From NCBI GenBank assembly GCA_011524755.1, contig WTJR01000134.1, positions 26,761-33,509 on the forward strand: DNA of 6,749 bases, given 5' to 3'. This DNA is from Halieaceae bacterium. GTDB taxonomy: Bacteria; Pseudomonadota; Gammaproteobacteria; Pseudomonadales; Halieaceae. Below, piece by piece: positions 5,487 to 6,749 of the stretch; the first letter of the stretch is position 1; each line of letters begins with the position of its first letter. A program made the translations under genes and the position numbers. Under the pieces are notes generated by a model. It did no database searches, was not told the DNA's origin, and saw only the letters and a list, made by a program, of their open reading frames with translations.

Positions 5487-5990
5487 GTGAGCCAGCAGTC
5501 CCTTGGTGAAGCCTTGGTAGGCGTTTTTAACCGCGTTTTTCAAGCGGCGGACGCCACGATCTTATGTGGTGGGGCTGCTGAGCCTTATTACGAACCTGGC
5601 GCACCCTCAGTTATCTATTTTCGCGAAGATTTTGATCGCAGTGCCTTACACGAGGTCGCGCATTGGTGCGTCGCGGGTTCTGTACGCAGGGGATTACCTG
5701 ACTATGGATACTGGTATGCACCTGATGGGCGCAATGCTGAACAGCAGAGCGCGTTTTACAGTGTAGAGGTGAAACCCCAGGCCATCGAGGCTCTGTTTTG
5801 CGAGGCCTTAGATCTCACCTTTGCGGTAAGTGTGGATAATCTGACAGTGGACGCCAATTGCCCCGAAGTCAGTGACTTTAAGACTGCGGTTGATCGGCAA
5901 ATAATGCGTTTCCGGCAACAGGGATTGCCAGATCGGGCGCGGCGATTCAAAGAGGCCCTGACACTATTAGCAGTAGAGCGCTCGGGCTGA
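5487..5990 (+). CDS. epmC: Elongation factor P hydroxylase
   Basis: EpmC (YfcM) hydroxylates the lysylated lysine of elongation factor P, the last step after EpmB (lysine 2,3-aminomutase) and EpmA (EF-P ligase) add beta-lysine; EF-P relieves stalling at polyproline. The 167-residue protein matches E. coli YfcM along its length. An HExxH metal motif is at 55-59 (SALHEVAHWCVAG), followed by RRGLPDYGYWYAPDGRNAEQQ, VEVKPQAIEALFC around 93-105, and VDNL near 116. The C-terminus is shorter than in E. coli (182 residues). The GTG start at 5487 is one base past the tusA stop, with AAGG nine bases upstream, so the two are likely co-translated. The stop overlaps the pdxB start (TGATG). Its presence implies that EpmA and EpmB exist elsewhere in the genome. 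Confidence 0.93.
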   Translation: MSQQSLGEALVGVFNRVFQAADATILCGGAAEPYYEPGAPSVIYFREDFDRSALHEVAHWCVAGSVRRGLPDYGYWYAPDGRNAEQQSAFYSVEVKPQAIEALFCEALDLTFAVSVDNLTVDANCPEVSDFKTAVDRQIMRFRQQGLPDRARRFKEALTLLAVERSG

Positions 5991-6749
5991 TGGCGCTTCC
6001 AAAAGTAGTCATCGACAGTGCGATATGGGTGACACCAAGTCTGTCGGCCCTCCCAATAGAACTGGTTTCTATCCAGGGGACGCAAATTGTTCCTGCCGAC
6101 CTCAAGGACGCGAATGCCCTGCTCACACGAACCGTAACGCGGGTCGATTCAAATCTATTGCAGGATAGCCCGATCGCCTTTGTAGGGACTGCAAGTGCCG
6201 GAACCGATCATATCGATACGCGATACTTGTCAGAGCGAGGCATAAAGTTAGCGAATGCGGCGGGGTGTAACGCCGGGGCAGTAGCGGACTACGTTTTGGA
6301 TGCCATCTATCAGTGCCAACGTCTTGAATCATTGATTAGCGGGGCGACGGTAGGTCTCGTGGGCTACGGTGCGGTAGGGCGACACCTTGCAGCACGTCTC
6401 AGTATGTTGGGGGGCAAGATCAAGGTTTATGACCCCTATGTAAAGAGCACTGAGGCCGGTGTGACATTGTGTGCGCTACCTGAGGTTTTGGGCTGCTCAA
6501 TCGTCTCGCTTCATGCGGCCCTGCACACCGACCAGCCGTACTCTAGCGCCCAGATGATCGATAAAGCAGCGGTGGGCTATGTTTCGTCCGATGCCTTGTT
6601 TATCAATGCGGGGCGCGGAGGCTTAGTGACTGAAGAGGCGCTCCATCGCATGGCGGATCAGGGGGTTACCCTTGTACTCGATACCTGGCCTGAAGAGCCT
6701 AGCGTGTCGCAAGAACTGCTCTCACGAGCGGCGTTTGCTACGCCGCATA
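5990..6749 (+). CDS. pdxB: 4-phosphoerythronate dehydrogenase (3' truncated by window)
   Basis: PdxB oxidises 4-phospho-D-erythronate to 2-oxo-3-hydroxy-4-phosphobutanoate, the second step of the DXP-dependent pyridoxal phosphate pathway, with NAD. The window holds 253 codons of about 380 and no stop. The frame begins at ATG 5990, overlapping the epmC stop by one base, and has the D-2-hydroxyacid dehydrogenase fold. The substrate domain contains FVGTASAGTDHID (64-76) and NAAGCNAGAVADYVL (89-103), both typical of PdxB. The nucleotide loop is GYGAVG (125-130), with Asp148 in VYDPY at the end of the second strand. The catalytic set is Arg209 (INAGRGGLV), Glu236 (DTWPEEP) and His253 (ATPH), matching E. 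coli Arg208, Glu237 and His254. GTASAGTDHID and GCNA separate it from SerA or glyoxylate reductases. The PdxB-specific C-terminal dimer domain lies beyond the window. Confidence 0.93.
   Translation, partial: MALPKVVIDSAIWVTPSLSALPIELVSIQGTQIVPADLKDANALLTRTVTRVDSNLLQDSPIAFVGTASAGTDHIDTRYLSERGIKLANAAGCNAGAVADYVLDAIYQCQRLESLISGATVGLVGYGAVGRHLAARLSMLGGKIKVYDPYVKSTEAGVTLCALPEVLGCSIVSLHAALHTDQPYSSAQMIDKAAVGYVSSDALFINAGRGGLVTEEALHRMADQGVTLVLDTWPEEPSVSQELLSRAAFATPH

Noticed and set aside
5756..6085. A 109-codon minus-strand frame across the epmC-pdxB junction
   Set aside because: It is antisense to two conserved genes and has no family features. The coding signal clearly belongs to the plus strand.
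1..6749. Mobile element, CRISPR array, tRNA, riboswitch or toxin-antitoxin pair
   Set aside because: No direct repeats, transposase or integrase frames, tRNA-like folds or paired small genes were seen. Gaps are at most 89 bases and coding style is even across the window.

Overview
The window is a compact stretch of bacterial chromosome with ten recognisable gene regions, two of them cut by the window edges. It has almost no spare intergenic DNA. The proteins most resemble gammaproteobacterial families: PrmB, AroC, a GcvR-type double-ACT protein, TusA, EpmC and PdxB, each recognisable against the E. coli version. The moderate GC content, frequent GTG starts and the PrmB/AroC/EpmC/PdxB set suggest a gammaproteobacterium outside the enterics, perhaps a marine lineage. 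That last point is inference from general appearance, not from a marker gene.

Layout. (1) Positions 1-1007, plus strand: the tail of an unidentified gene, whose TAG stop overlaps by one base the GTG start of a SERHL/kraken-like alpha/beta hydrolase. (2) Positions 979-1539, minus strand: folE (GTP cyclohydrolase I), whose end overlaps the hydrolase end by 29 bases. (3) A 59-base divergent gap, then prmB (ribosomal protein L3 glutamine methyltransferase), aroC (chorismate synthase) and a 70-residue two-helix membrane protein, plus strand, probably one operon. (4) Positions 3827-4348, minus strand: a GcvR-type double-ACT regulator, whose stop interlocks with that of the small membrane protein in one TTAA. 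(5) An 89-base divergent gap, then a plus-strand run: a methyltransferase-like protein with a signal peptide, tusA (sulfur relay), epmC (EF-P hydroxylase) and pdxB (erythronate-4-phosphate dehydrogenase, truncated by the window end). The last three are joined by a 1-base gap and a 1-base overlap.

How the genes relate. Several touch cofactor supply and translation. FolE makes the pterin half of folate, and AroC makes chorismate, the source of the p-aminobenzoate half. PdxB starts the DXP-dependent route to pyridoxal phosphate. A GcvR-like protein would act on glycine cleavage, which uses both folate and PLP. PrmB, EpmC and TusA modify ribosomal protein L3, EF-P and tRNA wobble uridines respectively. 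This grouping is a reading of known family functions and does not prove co-regulation.

I see no mobile element, CRISPR array, RNA gene or obvious transferred island. I found no clear undescribed system. The items most worth a second look are the exported methyltransferase-like protein, the tightly packed tusA-epmC-pdxB run, the small membrane protein after aroC, and a hairpin that covers the likely ribosome binding site of tusA.
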